From: Oenanthe sinensis
Lineage: Eukaryota > Streptophyta > Magnoliopsida > Apiales > Apiaceae
Assembly: GCA_028671895.1 (NCBI GenBank)
Contig: JAPMAC010000207.1
Coordinates: forward strand, 3,038,001-3,102,000
Length of the DNA stretch: 64,000 nucleotides
Reading direction: 5' to 3'
The notes under the pieces were generated by a model that was not told where the DNA came from, did no database searches, and saw only the letters and a list, made by a program, of their open reading frames with translations. Positions 1 to 11,366 of the stretch are shown here, piece after piece (the first letter of the stretch is position 1; each line of letters starts with the position of its first letter). The position numbers and the translations under genes are program-made.

Positions 1-322
1 CCAAAATGTCAAGGAACTCAATATACCCTATAATCTTTAGAAAATGTGGTGTAACCAGGTCTCACTCTCCCTACTTGTAAGTGTATATTCCCTTTTATTG
101 TCAAATATATCTTGTGCTCAATCGCCTCATAAGAATCTATATGTTCGTGTTGCTTCTTAAACTCAGCATTCATAGTTGCAAGCATGAGACATGAAACTCA
201 GCTTTAAGAGCAGGGGAAGAGATTTGACTAACATCGTGGTGCCTGAGGACGATCCTCAAGCTCATATGTCATTCGAGAAAATTTGTTCTCGTCAACTTGT
301 CCTCCTCAAGAACTGATCGCAT
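1..322 (-). pseudogene. Copia gag, 5' part, decayed
   Basis: Read on the minus strand from an ATG at 322, the frame gives the familiar start of a plant Copia gag: a DKLTRTNFLE stretch, then LRIVLRH. After a shortened middle it reads CLMLATMNAEFKKQHEHID. This resembles the N-terminal capsid part of many non-SIRE Copia gags. It is broken: a TGA stands where Trp follows NFLE, residues are missing between the two blocks, and further stops follow. It runs off the left edge. It belongs with the LTR at 2172-3635, which has the same orientation. The lineage within Copia is not assigned. Confidence 0.7.
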
Positions 323-2171
323 AGAGAAGTTGTGTGTGTTTATCATTTGATATCTACAATATTAAAGTATATAAAATAAACTAAATTACAGATTTAATAT
401 TAATTATATTTAAGTGATTATCATATACATTCATAATATATATATATATATATATCTCATTATTTTCTTCAAATCAATAGCTCTAACTATTAATTCGGAA
501 AACATTTTTTTAAATCTTTTTGGTGAGTCAAGATCCATATTTCATCCATATTTTAAGATAGCTTCGACTAATACTCCCAAAATATGACTATTTAGGTAAA
601 TAATATTTGTCGATTATATCAAATATAATACTTGGAAAATTTGGTGGAACAATCCTTTGTGCACAATTATACAATAAATCTCACCAAACTCTATGCCTCT
701 AAACCCATAATCATATTTAGACGATTTAATTAAGTTAGACCCAACGTTTCAATAAATTAAGTACACTTACTTATCAAGTCTTCCCATAAGTGATAAGAGC
801 ACATTATTTTGGCAAACCCACTCCTTCTCAATCTAGATCTTGATGAGTATTAAACATTGTAAGGCATCTGATTAACTTAATATGTATTTAGGGATTTTAT
901 TGTTTATATGAATGATCATGATCCCATCATAAAGTGATTCTCAATTTTTTCTTTATCAAATAATTCATTTCAATATTCAATGGATTGATTTCCATGTCGT
1001 CGAAGAAGTCATAAGCAGTCTCTCTTAAAAATCGAATTTCTTACGAATTAAACCAATAATCCACTTTTGACGAAATCTCCCTATGTCAGAAAAAGAAAAT
1101 TCATATTTAATACCATGTTTAATAAACACAAGAATCTCATGATCATTTTTTCAATAGTAAAATCTTGAATCGTTACAGATTTTATCTTTCTTAAGCAAGC
1201 ATGACATGGGTGTCGATCTAATACTACATGATTAATCAAAATTAAACATGCATATTCATTATATCTATGCATACATACTAATATATGCCATCATATACAC
1301 ATATGTAATGTGCGTAAAATAAACGTGTTTCATAATGACCCCATCCTATGTTATCTTTCCAAGCTAATGGAAAAATCAAGGTCAATCTATGGTGGTTTAA
1401 AATAATATACTATTACAAGTCTTTTTCTTGCTTCATTGTTCCATCATCCCCTTTTGGATCTCTTCCTTGCTTACAAGTCTTCATTGATAATTACATTGAA
1501 TAATAAAAATAAAACTACCTTAATGAGATTACAAGAAGAACTCGAATTACATTCGAGATAATCAAATTAGAATGAATAGACGACATGCAAGTCGTATTTA
1601 GAAACCAAAACCATAAATAAAAAACATTAACTAATGGGTCTTATAGCCATAACCATATATCATGCTATCACATAACACATATAATATATCTCAGATTATA
1701 CAAACATATCATATAATCTTATATAACAAATTTCAAAATTTTGAAATTTCAGAAAGTCAAATAAATTTCAGAAAATAATAAATCGCCATTTTGGGAACTG
1801 TAACGACATTGCATTGCTTACAGACGCAAAGCTGACTATGTCAGTATTGCTCGGTAACCCGATTCTAGTCAGAAAGAACATATCGTTTGTGAAAATCGGA
1901 TACTGGACACAGATTTCAGAAAATCTACAACAGCCGCTTCAGAATTCATATGGAATACCATTCCCATAATAAGAACGAACATGTATCATATACATACAAT
2001 AATACACACAATAATCACATGATTATACAGCACATGAATATCATATATTCATAATATGTATATATTAATGTATCAATACAAAACCATGGTAGATCGCATA
2101 CATGCTTATATATCAAAAACTGTTATGCACATAACCGAATTAAAACGTTTCGCAAGTAGCTCTGATGTCAT
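323..2171 (-). other. Copia leader with primer binding site, no genes seen
   Basis: This is a 1.85-kb AT-rich stretch between the minus-strand 5' LTR and the gag start. The primer binding site lies directly inside the LTR at about 2159-2170. Read on minus it is tgacatcagagc, a two-base variant of the tggtatcagagc site complementary to plant initiator tRNA-Met. I see no convincing coding frame in the rest. Such a long leader is unusual and may include degraded or inserted sequence. Confidence 0.6.
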
Positions 2172-3635
2172 TGAAGGGTTTTAAAATACAAACGCAGCGG
2201 AAAAATACAAAAACCTAATATAATTTGAAACCCTATGCAGGATCCATGTGAAAATAAAAAATTTAATTTAGAGATAAAGAACAAATACTTAAAAAACTTT
2301 AACAGTTCATTAATGGAAGATTAATGAATGTCCAAAGTTTATTTAATCACCACGTATCCTGCTATCGCGATCTACGCTATACGGTATCCACACAAACATT
2401 TTTCATGAAGGATTGATATGTACTGGCACTTGAAAACTGTTTCTCTCTCTATCTTTCTCTTTTCTCAAAACGGTTAAGGTTTTAGTAAAATATATATCAC
2501 CTATTAAATCAGCCCATAAAGAGAATATATAGATAGATAAATAAGTTTTCTAATTATAATCCAATTATAATTAATACTAATCCAAAATTTTAAATTATTT
2601 AATTAAGTCTCATTTAATTAATTAATTACTAATTTTGGAATATGTTTAAGTAATTTATTTATTCCATTTATATAAATAATTAAGTCATAATTATTTAATA
2701 TCATAAATAAAATAAATTAGTTATTCAATTTAAATTCAAAATTTAAATTATTTCTCGTTCAAGCTTTATTTGTGTGTGACCCTGTAGGTTATATTACGAT
2801 GACAATAATTTTAATATCTAATTAAAATTGTAAACAATGAGCGGCATCTAGTAATACATCATTGTTGTCCAAGTAATAATAAAAAAATCGGTGATTCGAT
2901 TAAGTCTTTCATGAATAATGTTCTATGTAATATAATCCCTTTAATCTTGATATTATAGATTAAACTTAAGGCACGTCTCGTGTCATCCTTTTCATAATAT
3001 AATCTTTATTTTCTTAATCGATGAGTAGACTATTAAAATCAAATTAACATTTGAGCACGACCGTGCATTTCATAGTTTTACTCAAACAAGAGGCCAATAA
3101 TATCATTCCTAAAATTAGGAGGATTAAATATCGTCTAGATCTTTCATATTTCTTATATGATTCATAATATACCTAATGTCCACTTTTATCACAATACTTT
3201 TACACCATTATCACAATGAGAATTACTTATGACACTTTTAATATGTAAAATCTCATGGTGGATCAATCCAGTGCAATATACTCTTATATGCACCTATGTT
3301 TTTTACTTTAATATCACCATACCTATGACAAATGAGATGTGGTCTTCATCCAACAAAGATACTAATCTCTATGCATTATTATTGTCCTAAAATAACAACA
3401 CTCGACTACGAATATTCAGGAATGATGATACTATTCATATAATCTCATTTTTAAGTCACGTACTTAAAGATATATAATATGTATCATTATTTCAAGGACA
3501 TTTATTATGCTAACATTTATAAAGCAGTAAATAAAACATAATAAATAAATAATAATCAATAAAACATAATTCTTAATAATAATATAATTTTCCTTAAAAT
3601 ATAAAAGTATTGTCTCTATGGCACAAATACTAACA
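2172..3635 (-). mobile_element. 5' LTR of a minus-strand Copia element
   Basis: On the minus strand this begins TGTTAGTATTTGTGCC at 3635 and ends CCCTTCA at 2172. The primer site follows at once and a gag start lies farther on. The 1464-bp span has TG...CA ends. It lies next to Tat-type Gypsy sequence that starts at 3636, so the Copia element apparently inserted into the older Gypsy element. Its second LTR is outside the window, so the target duplication cannot be tested. Confidence 0.7.
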
Positions 3636-3644
3636 AAAGAAAGG

Positions 3645-3800
3645 TTTTTCTGACAAGGAAACCTAGTCCTTAGGAAGGCAGAGGCATTCGGTATTAGACC
3701 AAAAGGGAATATGGCATCCGATTTTTCCGACAAGGAGACCTAGTCTCTGGGAAGGCTCCTATCGGCCCCAGATGCTTGAAGGGGTTGAAATCCCAAGGAA
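3645..3800 (+). repeat. Two-copy repeat, period about 77 bp
   Basis: The block tttttctgacaaggaaacct at about 3645 recurs with a few changes at about 3722 (tttttccgacaaggagacct), each followed by a related aaggc segment. It lies in the internal region of the Tat element, just right of the inserted Copia LTR. No function is evident. Confidence 0.6.
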
Positions 3801-4019
3801 ATGGCATGCCTCAAACCTCAAGTCTTATTTCATTTAAGTAGCTATGGTCTGAGCATATCTAGTAGGACTATTTAGCAATAAGGTTCATGTGAAACCACTA
3901 GTGCAGTAGTAAAGTTTGTTATTCTCCAAAGAAAAATTTATGTAAAGGTCGAGCCCATTTTCAGGATATTAATGCAATTTTGATTTCTTATTATGTGATC
4001 GTGTTTATGTGCCAAGGAC

Positions 4020-5395
4020 TTTTCGGGAAGTCCTCTGGGTTCACTACCTTGGGATACCGGTGATGGACGGTCCCAATTGCCCTATCTCATCCGAGCTCTA
4101 TATTGGCTGGGCGCATCCGGTCGTCATGAACATTCATGAATTCAAGGAAGGGTTGTGACTCCATGTAGGCATTGATTACCGTTTGGAACTCCGCTCATTT
4201 CTTCTTCGCCAACGATGTATACTACCTTTATGAGAGTCAGCCTCTTCGTGGGCAATTTCGGCCTTCAACTCCCATTCCTGGGACTTCTGCATGAGCCCGT
4301 CTTTTTCCTTGATCAAGTCCTGGTTCTAATTCCTCAAAGCTTTTCCCTGGATGGCATTGGCCTGACACAACGAACAAACTCGGAATGAGTTAAATGGCAA
4401 AGTAAGGTAAGGGTATAAACCAAAGAAAGGGTATTTAACTGATACAAGGCCTAGTAGGCACTTCGTCTTTGTCCATGCGGTCGGTAACTGAAACAAGACA
4501 AGAAAAACACCAGAATAAGAACAAACATGTTCGAGGTATGTGACGGGATAAAAAACAATTACCCTTTTAAGGCTAGCTTTGACCAAATTCTTTTCGGTCA
4601 AGAACACTTGAAAATGAGATCAACTGTTATTTGAAATAAGCTTGGCACGATCCTCCAACTCATAAGGATTAAGATCATGGATGAAGTGTGAACCATCTTG
4701 AACATAACCGAAGTCCTTTATAAAGAAATGATCCCAGTCTCCCCCCTTCCACTTAAGAATGACAAAATTCTTGTTCCAAAAGTGGTGAGAATTAGGGAAG
4801 AAATATGTGTTCATCATGTGAGGGACGGTCACCCTATTATGTATGCTCACCCAATAAACCCTCTCAATGGAGGAATTCTTGAACGTAAAAATACTTCTAA
4901 ACATAGAAGTACGCAACGGGATGCCCACCTAATGGCATCTAATCATGAAAATACTTATGAGCCTACACCCATTGGGGTACAGCTGGCAAGGATGAATCTT
5001 AACCTCAGCTAGCAACCTGATAATAAAATGATGAACTGGGAACCTCAACCCTGCTTAGAGAGCTCTATTAAACACATAGAGTACCTCTGGGTGCTAGTTA
5101 CAAGTTCTGTCATTTACTTCCGGTTCATGCATCTTTAAACACTTCGAGAAGCTATACTTCTCCTTAATCTTCAGGATATCCACCCATTTCAACTTACACG
5201 AATAGAAAAATGTGTTCAGATGGGAATTGTTCGGAAAATCCTCCGCCATCTCACTCAAGAGGTCTACCAAAATAATGTAATGACGATCGTAAAAAAAGAC
5301 GGAATAGGGGTTTTACCCTTCACCGCCCTGGCCTTGCCACGTTTGGCCATCATCTCGGCCATTAAAGAAAGAGATTGTGGAGCATTGTCATCCAT
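4020..5395 (-). pseudogene. Antisense extra gene of the Tat element, Transposase_28-type, with introns
   Basis: From the ATG at 5395 the minus strand encodes MDDNAPQSLSLMAEMM and a basic linker. A core then reads RFPVHHFIIRLLAEVKIHPC and QLYPNGCRL, followed by WVSIHNRVTVPHMMNTYFFP and FWNKNFVILKWKGGDW. This layout fits the plant 'putative gypsy type transposon' family (Transposase_28), in which an FPVHHFI-like helix, a P-Q-L-P-N motif and a W-K-x-x-F-F motif recur. A plausible intron runs from a GTAATT donor near 4568 to a TTTCAG acceptor near 4483. Stops and frameshifts break the frame, for example TAG after GDHH-proximal linker sequence near 5270 and near 5090. The gene is antisense to its host element and has its own TATA box at 5534-5542. 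Its biochemical function is unknown. Confidence 0.65.
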
Positions 5396-5533
5396 CTTCA
5401 ACTCTGGGTTGAGAACTTGGTAGATCTTCGGTGGAGAAAGCCTAGGACAAAGGTTGAAAGAACTTAAGAAACCTTGAGAGCGTAGAAATAATAGAAATGA
5501 AAGTGTGAAGTAAAATGAACACTTCCCCTCAAC

Positions 5534-5542
5534 TTTTATAGA
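5534..5542 (-). promoter_or_regulatory. TATA box of the antisense gene
   Basis: On the minus strand the sequence ctctataaaagttg lies about 140 bp upstream of the ATG at 5395. That is a normal distance for a plant TATA box plus a short 5' UTR. It directs transcription opposite to the host Gypsy element. Confidence 0.5.
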
Positions 5543-5821
5543 GAAAAGGGTGACCTGCTACATCAAGTCTTAACTTAGGCTAGTTCGCGTTAACAGGTCA
5601 TATGCAAGTTATATGTACAAAAATAGTAAAAGTTGATCGTCGAGAGTGAGAAACTACGTTGAAAATATTATATGCCCGAAGAAAGATGGCAGAGTATCAT
5701 CAATCAAGGATTAAACTCTAATAAAGGATTAAGGGTACTAATCAAAGAAGTTGTCTAGAAATCATGAATTTTCGGCCCAAGAGGCAATATTCAATCAATG
5801 AAGCCAAGAAGGCCAATGAAA

Positions 5822-6290
5822 GGCTTGGGCCGACCAAGTTTGATCCTAGACCCAAAGAAGCGTCAACCCAGGGGATACCGATATCCTCCCATTTTGAAGG
5901 GCTTGAGCCAACCAGGTTTGATCCTAGACCCAAATGAGCGTCAACCTAGGGGATACCGATTTCCTTCTATTTTGAAGGGCTTGAGCCGACCAGGTTGATC
6001 ATAGACCGAAAAGAGCGTCAACCTAGGAGATACCGATCTCCTCCTATTTTGAAGGACTTGAGCCGACCAGGTTCGATCTTAGATCCAAAGAAGCGTCAAC
6101 CCAGGGGATACTGATATCCTCCCATTTTAAAGACCTTGAGCCGACAAGGTTTGATCCTAGATCCAAAGGGGAGCGTCAGACTAGAGGATATCGATCTCCT
6201 CCAATTTTAAAGAGCATGGACCAACCAGAATGTCTTCTGGATGAAGCCCGGAGTCGGCTTAGATTGATCCTAGATCAATAAAGTCCGCCA
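5822..6290 (+). repeat. 78-bp tandem array, six degenerate copies, in the Tat 3' UTR
   Basis: Units begin with ggcttgagccgaccaggttt or variants at 5822, 5900, 5978, 6055, 6133 and 6213, so the spacing is 78, 78, 77, 78 and 80 bp. Each carries gatcctagacccaaa, then gcgtcaaccyaggggatacc, then a cctcc...ttttgaagg end. More diverged, shorter repeats of the accag/gccgacc kind continue to about 6480. The array sits between the antisense gene and the polypurine tract, where Tat-lineage elements are known to carry variable tandem repeats that can seed satellites. Because 78 is 26 codons, short open frames cross it; they are not believed to be genes. Confidence 0.85.
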
Positions 6291-6810
6291 ACTAAAGGAT
6301 GTCAACCTCTGCTCATTTTAAGGGGCTTGGGTTGACTAGAATTTCATTTGACCAGCCGACTAGACCCCTAGGAGGTCCAATCGACCAGGCCCCTAAGAGG
6401 CTCCAACCGAACAGGGCTGGCTGACCAGGATGCTTGGAATGCCCGGTTGGCCCGGTCGGTTGGCAGCTCGGCCCCGTTTTAACTGGTTCGATGACCTCGA
6501 TGGCTCCCGAACCTGATTTTAGGCAGTTATGTCTCGAAAAATGAATTTTTATGATTTTTGGATTAATCCTAATAAGGGTTTATTAGTATAATCCTATTCA
6601 AAATTAGCCTAAGGTTGATTAGTGACTTACATAGGTCCTCGATAGAGGCACTAGCATGAGTAAAACACTCAGAAACGCATGAATCATCGTAAACGTGTAG
6701 GTCATTCCACACTTTACTAAAAAGACAAAAACCTGATAAGGGCCGGTAAGTCTCTAAGTCGAGACGAAAGACCTTTATAACTTCTATAAAAGCTCATGAA
6801 TATTTCCTAG

Positions 6811-6824
6811 AAGTTGGGGGCAAA
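6811..6824 (+). other. Polypurine tract of the Tat element
   Basis: The sequence aagttgggggcaaa stands directly before the TG that opens the 3' LTR. A G-rich tract at this place primes plus-strand DNA synthesis in LTR retroelements, and it fixes the element as plus-oriented. Confidence 0.7.
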
Positions 6825-7425
6825 TGATATAAGCTAAAAGTAAACCCTAAAGACATAATTAATGTCGCATTAATTATACTCGAAACCTTAAGTCCGGCCT
6901 GGTCCAAAAACCTAGGCCCAAGACCCATGACTAAAATGAGGATAACATTGGGCCTAAAACGCGCCTGTATCGAGGACGCTCAGTCCATGCCCAAGTCGGT
7001 CAACCCACATGATCCTTGACTCTGAATCGTCACGATCCAAAAATATGACAATCTAGAACCATCTTAGAAGACAACTCAAAGAGTAGCCCCCATGACACCT
7101 TGATCAACAGGAAAACTCAGTCCTTAACGAAAATTGAGGTCTTAATGAAAATGTTCGACAAATCAACATGATCGTCTAATTAGGAGACCTGCCCGCTAAG
7201 TCTCCAAACCCTAATCGAAAACCTAGACTCTCAACATCTATATAAAGGGTCTAACCCCTCATTCATAGAACTACGTCTGGCTTGATTCCAATAAGTTTGA
7301 GATACGTGGGCACCTTGCTAGAACAAAGATAGTTCCGACAAGCAAGTGCAGGCATTAAAGCTCGAAGCTAATAAATACTAGAATTAAATGCATATTAAAT
7401 AGGACCTAATTTTTTATCCATAACA
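6825..7425 (+). mobile_element. 3' LTR of a Tat Gypsy element
   Basis: This 601-bp segment starts TGATATAAGC and ends TCCATAACA. It aligns by eye along its length with the G LTR (43217-43808) and the solo LTR (14374-14946). Shared blocks include the TATA box (tatataaag near 7239), then tctaacccctcattcatagaa, actacgt..tggcttgatt, a gatacgt motif and the atccataaca terminus. A polypurine tract precedes it. Confidence 0.8.
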
Positions 7426-7499
7426 CCTGAGAACTAATCTACTGCTCCCTTCAACACTTCTTTTACTGAGGGCTTTAAAAAACCGTTTTGATAATGCTG

Positions 7500-8680
7500 A
7501 GGTTTTCCTTGAAGAGGTAGAGGTGAAATTGATTGAGATAGAGAGGGAGGCTCCAAAGAACCAAGGTGCCCTCCCTGCTTGTGAGAGGCTGGAATCTACT
7601 ATGACGGAAGCTAAATTGGAGAAGCTCCTAGTGGCTTCTACACCTGGATGCGGGTTTTTGGTACCACAAGCTGGTGAGAGATGCCACAAGTTCGAGGGCA
7701 TAAGTACAGATAGACAGGTATTAGAGGCTGTAGTTTTCATGGCCTTTTTCAAGCTAGGCATGTTTGTACCCATGCATCCCTTCTTCGTTGAGATGTTAGA
7801 GTTCTACTGCTTGGCCCTTATGCAGCTTACTCCCAATTCTTATAAGATGGCTGCATGTATGTTCATCCTGTGTGGCAACCAGTTTCAGGAACATCTTTCT
7901 GCCCAACAGCTAGGTTACTTTTACCAACTGAAGGAGACTGGTAAGAATGTGGGGTACTTTTATCTGAATACTTAGGGATCTCACCAGGGAAAATGAATAA
8001 GGGGAAATAAGAAATGGATCTATGTCTGGGATGAGCAGTTTCTGCATTGCTACGACTGTCCAATACTTAGGATAGACTTTAACGTTTCTCCAAGTAAGGT
8101 ACCTTTTTAACACCTCCTTGTTCCATTAGATTTTGCCCAGACTTATAATAAGATTTAATATTTGTCCTCCCTTGAACTTTCACGTAGGAATTCCCAAAAA
8201 GACTCCATTGGAAGGCGCTCCACGAGAGAGAGCTGAGAAAGTTTTAAGCCTTTGTTCAAAGTTATAGGATGGTGAGAGTTTGTTAATAGCTTTCAACCTG
8301 GAGCTGTTTGATTTTTGTGTTGGCAGAGATTCTAAGATCCCCGTGGAGGTGGAGGAAGCTAGCGCTGGAACACCCAAGATGCAGGTTCCCATGACATATA
8401 TTTTCCTTTGGTCATTTATTGTATGCATGCATTATTCACATTCATTTGCATGGTTATTTGTATAAGCTTATTTTCCCTCATTATCGTTGATGCTTTTCTT
8501 GATTATTTCCGCCATATTTCTTCGTCTTTTGCAGGGTATGCGGGTAAATTTCCTTCATTTGTCCAAAACTCTGTCAAATATGAGGACATGTTTAAGGATG
8601 ATGATGATGTGATGACGGATGCCCATCTTGCCACTACCCCAATAACCAAGACTTCTGCTTTGCCAGTTTTCAAGGTTTAA
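7500..8680 (+). pseudogene. Second Transposase_28-type gene, sense strand, decayed
   Basis: The frame 7523-7972 contains FKLGMFVPMHPFFVEMLEFY, then ALMQLTPNSYKMAACMFIL, LSAQQLGYFYQLKETGKNVG and YFYLN. After a stop it continues into NKKWIYVWDEQF. The order of a P-x-H-P-F-F helix, Q-L-x-P-N-S, an LGYFYQL helix and a W-x-x-x-x-F element matches the Transposase_28-type family. A plausible intron donor (aagtaaggtacc) lies near 8093. A later intron probably runs from the gt at 8383 to the ttttgcag ending at 8534. TAG and TGA stops after YFYLN show decay. It starts just right of the Tat 3' LTR, so it was probably the host sequence into which that element inserted. Its origin as an antisense gene of a minus-oriented Tat element is inferred. 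Confidence 0.62.
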
Positions 8681-8830
8681 AATTTGTTGAACGACCTTTA
8701 AGAGTTAAAACTTTTTTAAAAGTCATTCAACGGTTAAAATTTTATTGAAGGCCCTTTAATGATTAAAATATTATTGAAGGCCTTTCGGAGTTCAAATATT
8801 TTATCTCCTATCCTTCCGGGTTTAAAATTA
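8673..8830 (+). repeat. About four imperfect copies of a 36-bp AT-rich repeat
   Basis: Blocks of the type ggttaaaattttattgaagg followed by a short c/t-rich segment (ccctttaatg, cctttcggag) repeat from the end of the Transposase_28-type relic onward. Copies differ by small indels. No function is suggested. Confidence 0.55.
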
Positions 8831-10276
8831 CCTGCTTTCTCCAATAAAAACAATGAAATTTAATAAATAAATATTCAATTAATGTAAAAATCTTCTAAAA
8901 TATATATAAATATACATTTTATCAACATTTAATGCATTTTAAAATAAATATTCAAAATCAAAAATGAATAAATAATTAGAGACCAAAAGAGTATTAAATT
9001 TAATTACTCAACTACGTTACATCAAAAAAAGAAAATTACACAACTACATATACTAATCATTGAATGTGAAATATACATTGTACTACCATATTGGCAAAGT
9101 GATAATAATTACACACTTCAGTTAAAGTATTACAGCTTGAATCTTAATGCATAACATTTTATGGATTTTAGTGAGGTACAAATTCATAGATATTTCTAGA
9201 TTTTGTCCTTCGATTGGCAAACAGAATTTTCCATTAATTATTTAATTAATACAAGTGCCTCAACTAAAACTTTTTATATACTAATTATTTAGTGACAGAT
9301 ATCAAGTAGCAACAACCTTTTTCTTTCTAGTTTATATAATATCACATTAAAATACTCAATTATAATTAACAAACTAGCTAGTAAAGGGTTATGAACGATA
9401 AAATTACAAGTGAATGGAGATTGGAGATCGAGCGATGAAAATTAAAATATTTCTACAAGGTACATTATTCAACATATATCCTACGTAGTCCATTTAACTT
9501 GCATATAGCACACAAGCTTGATCGAATTTGGTATCTTTCGAATCAATTATGCATCAATTTGCTTGTTTTATTTTTAACTCCAAATATTATTATTTAGTAT
9601 TTTGTGCTTAATTATCGGTTCTTGTTTAGTTTTTGGACCAGTTAATTGGTCATAATTATTGGGCGTGCGATAATGGAATGAATAAATATTTTTGATTAAT
9701 TTTACATTTTAGAAGTTGTAAACTTGATTCCTCGACCAATGTTGAAATTTTAGTTGTTGTTAGTTTGTGAAAGTTTTAAATTGATAATTTGATATGACAT
9801 TCCCCGTGAAGAGTTGATAGAATGAAAATTTATGTTATAGTAACCGAATTAAACAAGAGTTAGTGAGATTTATAATCCCTGCGACTTAAAAATTTTAATA
9901 TAAATTTTTTATAATAACAACTTGTGATTCCTATCAAGACTAATATAACAAAAACATAATAACTTATAAATATTCATTCTTTCATAACCTACATTTAAAA
10001 TTTTCTAACTCGATCATGTTTCTAATAAGATAAAAGTTTATTACAATGAAGTTAGATTTTTTAGTATTATATATTATATACTAATGTCAAAACATAATAT
10101 ATGTGTTAATTTTCATTTATTGTTTGAATTCTAAACCGAGTCTGAATTATTTCCATTAATGATCAATTTTCAGAAATTTTGTGAAAACTAGCCCAATGGT
10201 AAGTATGTATCACATCCCATGGAAGTGTTTGTTTGATGATTAATAAATTCAATTAATAGAAATTGAAATTTGAGTT
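8831..10276. other. AT-rich intergenic stretch, nothing recognised
   Basis: About 1.4 kb of AT-rich sequence without long frames, recognisable protein similarity or clear repeats on either strand. It separates the Transposase_28-type relic from a minus-strand SIRE-type gag relic. Confidence 0.6.
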
Positions 10277-11178
10277 CTATATGATAATGTTTAGATTAAT
10301 GGATTTATCTTTTATTTTCTCAAACTCTTCTATTGTATAGAAATCATCTTCATTCACAGCTTGATTATCTGTAGCCATTTCATCTTCTAAAATAATTTCT
10401 CTGCTAGTCTTAGTCTCAACAAGCTTAGCTTCAGAATCTTTACTTTCATCAGCCACAAGAGTAGTGGTTTTCAACAATGTTGCCGCCTTACTATCCAATG
10501 AGCCAGAACCATATACGATAAGATCAACCTTTGTTCTTGCTCAATCTCATAGGTTTTCAACTTGCCATATAATTTCTCAAAGGGCATCGTGTTAAAGTTG
10601 TCCCTTTCCCTAATCCATGAAACTTTATGCTCGACGTGGTGTGGAAGAGTCAGCATGAATTTCCTGTTTATTTCCCTTAACAGCTAACTCTTACCCTGGA
10701 TGCTCAATTCATTTAGTAGTTTGTTATATCGCTCATAGACTTGAGTGATTGTCTCTCCAGGTAAGGATTTCAATGCTTCATAATTGGATGTAAAAATATC
10801 AAATCGATTCTCTTTAGCTTCTTCAGTTCCCTCCATTATCAGCTCAATGGTGTCCCACATGTGTTTTGCACTTCTACAGTTCAAAATCTGATGACTCATG
10901 TCAAAATCCGTAAAATCAATTAAAATCGATTGGAGGCCTATGTCCAACGCAACAATTTCCTTTTCTGAGTTAGTGAACTCTATAGGATCCTTTGGAGTAG
11001 ACCTCTGAAGAACTCGTACTCCGTTCACTGTAGATTCAGGAATCACCTTTGTATAAAGGATGCCCATGTATAAAGGATTTGTTGCCTTATTGAATAGTGA
11101 CATCTTCCTTTTCCAGAAATTGTAGTTTACCATGTCGAACTAGGGAACCTTAATAATTCCAATTTTCCGAGAACTCAT
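10277..11178 (-). pseudogene. SIRE-type Copia gag fragment
   Basis: From the ATG at 11178 the minus strand reads MSSRKIGIIKVP, a stop, then NYNFWKRKMSLFNKATNPLY. It goes on through AKHMWDTIELIMEGTEEAKE and TQVYERYNKLLNELSIQGK to LTLPHHVEHKVSWIRERDN. This is the same N-terminal capsid domain as in gag of elements A and C in this window. A stop after NELSIQGK and frameshifts near 10660 and 10500 break it. It is truncated before the zinc knuckle. A degenerate primer-site-like sequence near 11316-11330 suggests the leader of the same relic, but no LTR is clear. Confidence 0.8.
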
Positions 11179-11366
11179 GATATCAAATTTTTCAAAACTT
11201 TTTAAAGTTCAAAATTTTTAGAAATGAGAATTTTTGAAAATTAAAAAATTCGCAAAAAAATTTCAAAGCTTAACACTAAATTTCTAACACTAGATCCTAA
11301 TTTGTAGTATCAACCAGCAAGTTATGATACTTTTAACTTTCTTCGCCCAATGTACTTTTGTGGCTT

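Larger units (their letters stand above)
3636..7425 (+). mobile_element. 3' portion of a Tat-lineage Gypsy element
   Basis: In order along the plus strand: GC-richer internal sequence, an antisense Transposase_28-type gene (5395 down to about 4020), a 78-bp tandem array, a polypurine tract at 6811-6824, and a 3' LTR at 6825-7425. The pol region that should lie to the left has been cut off by the Copia LTR ending at 3635. The lineage call rests on LTR similarity to element G (43217), which has Tat-type gag, protease and RT, and on the extra antisense gene typical of Tat elements. Confidence 0.72.

Noticed and set aside
1081..1272. 63-residue minus-strand frame in the Copia leader
   Set aside because: There is no similarity to any recognised family, and it lies in the AT-rich leader between LTR and gag.
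5798..5998. Plus-strand repeat peptide with 26-residue period in the 78-bp array
   Set aside because: The frame stays open only because 78 is a multiple of three. Later units of 77 and 80 bp break it, and there is no start context or wider frame.
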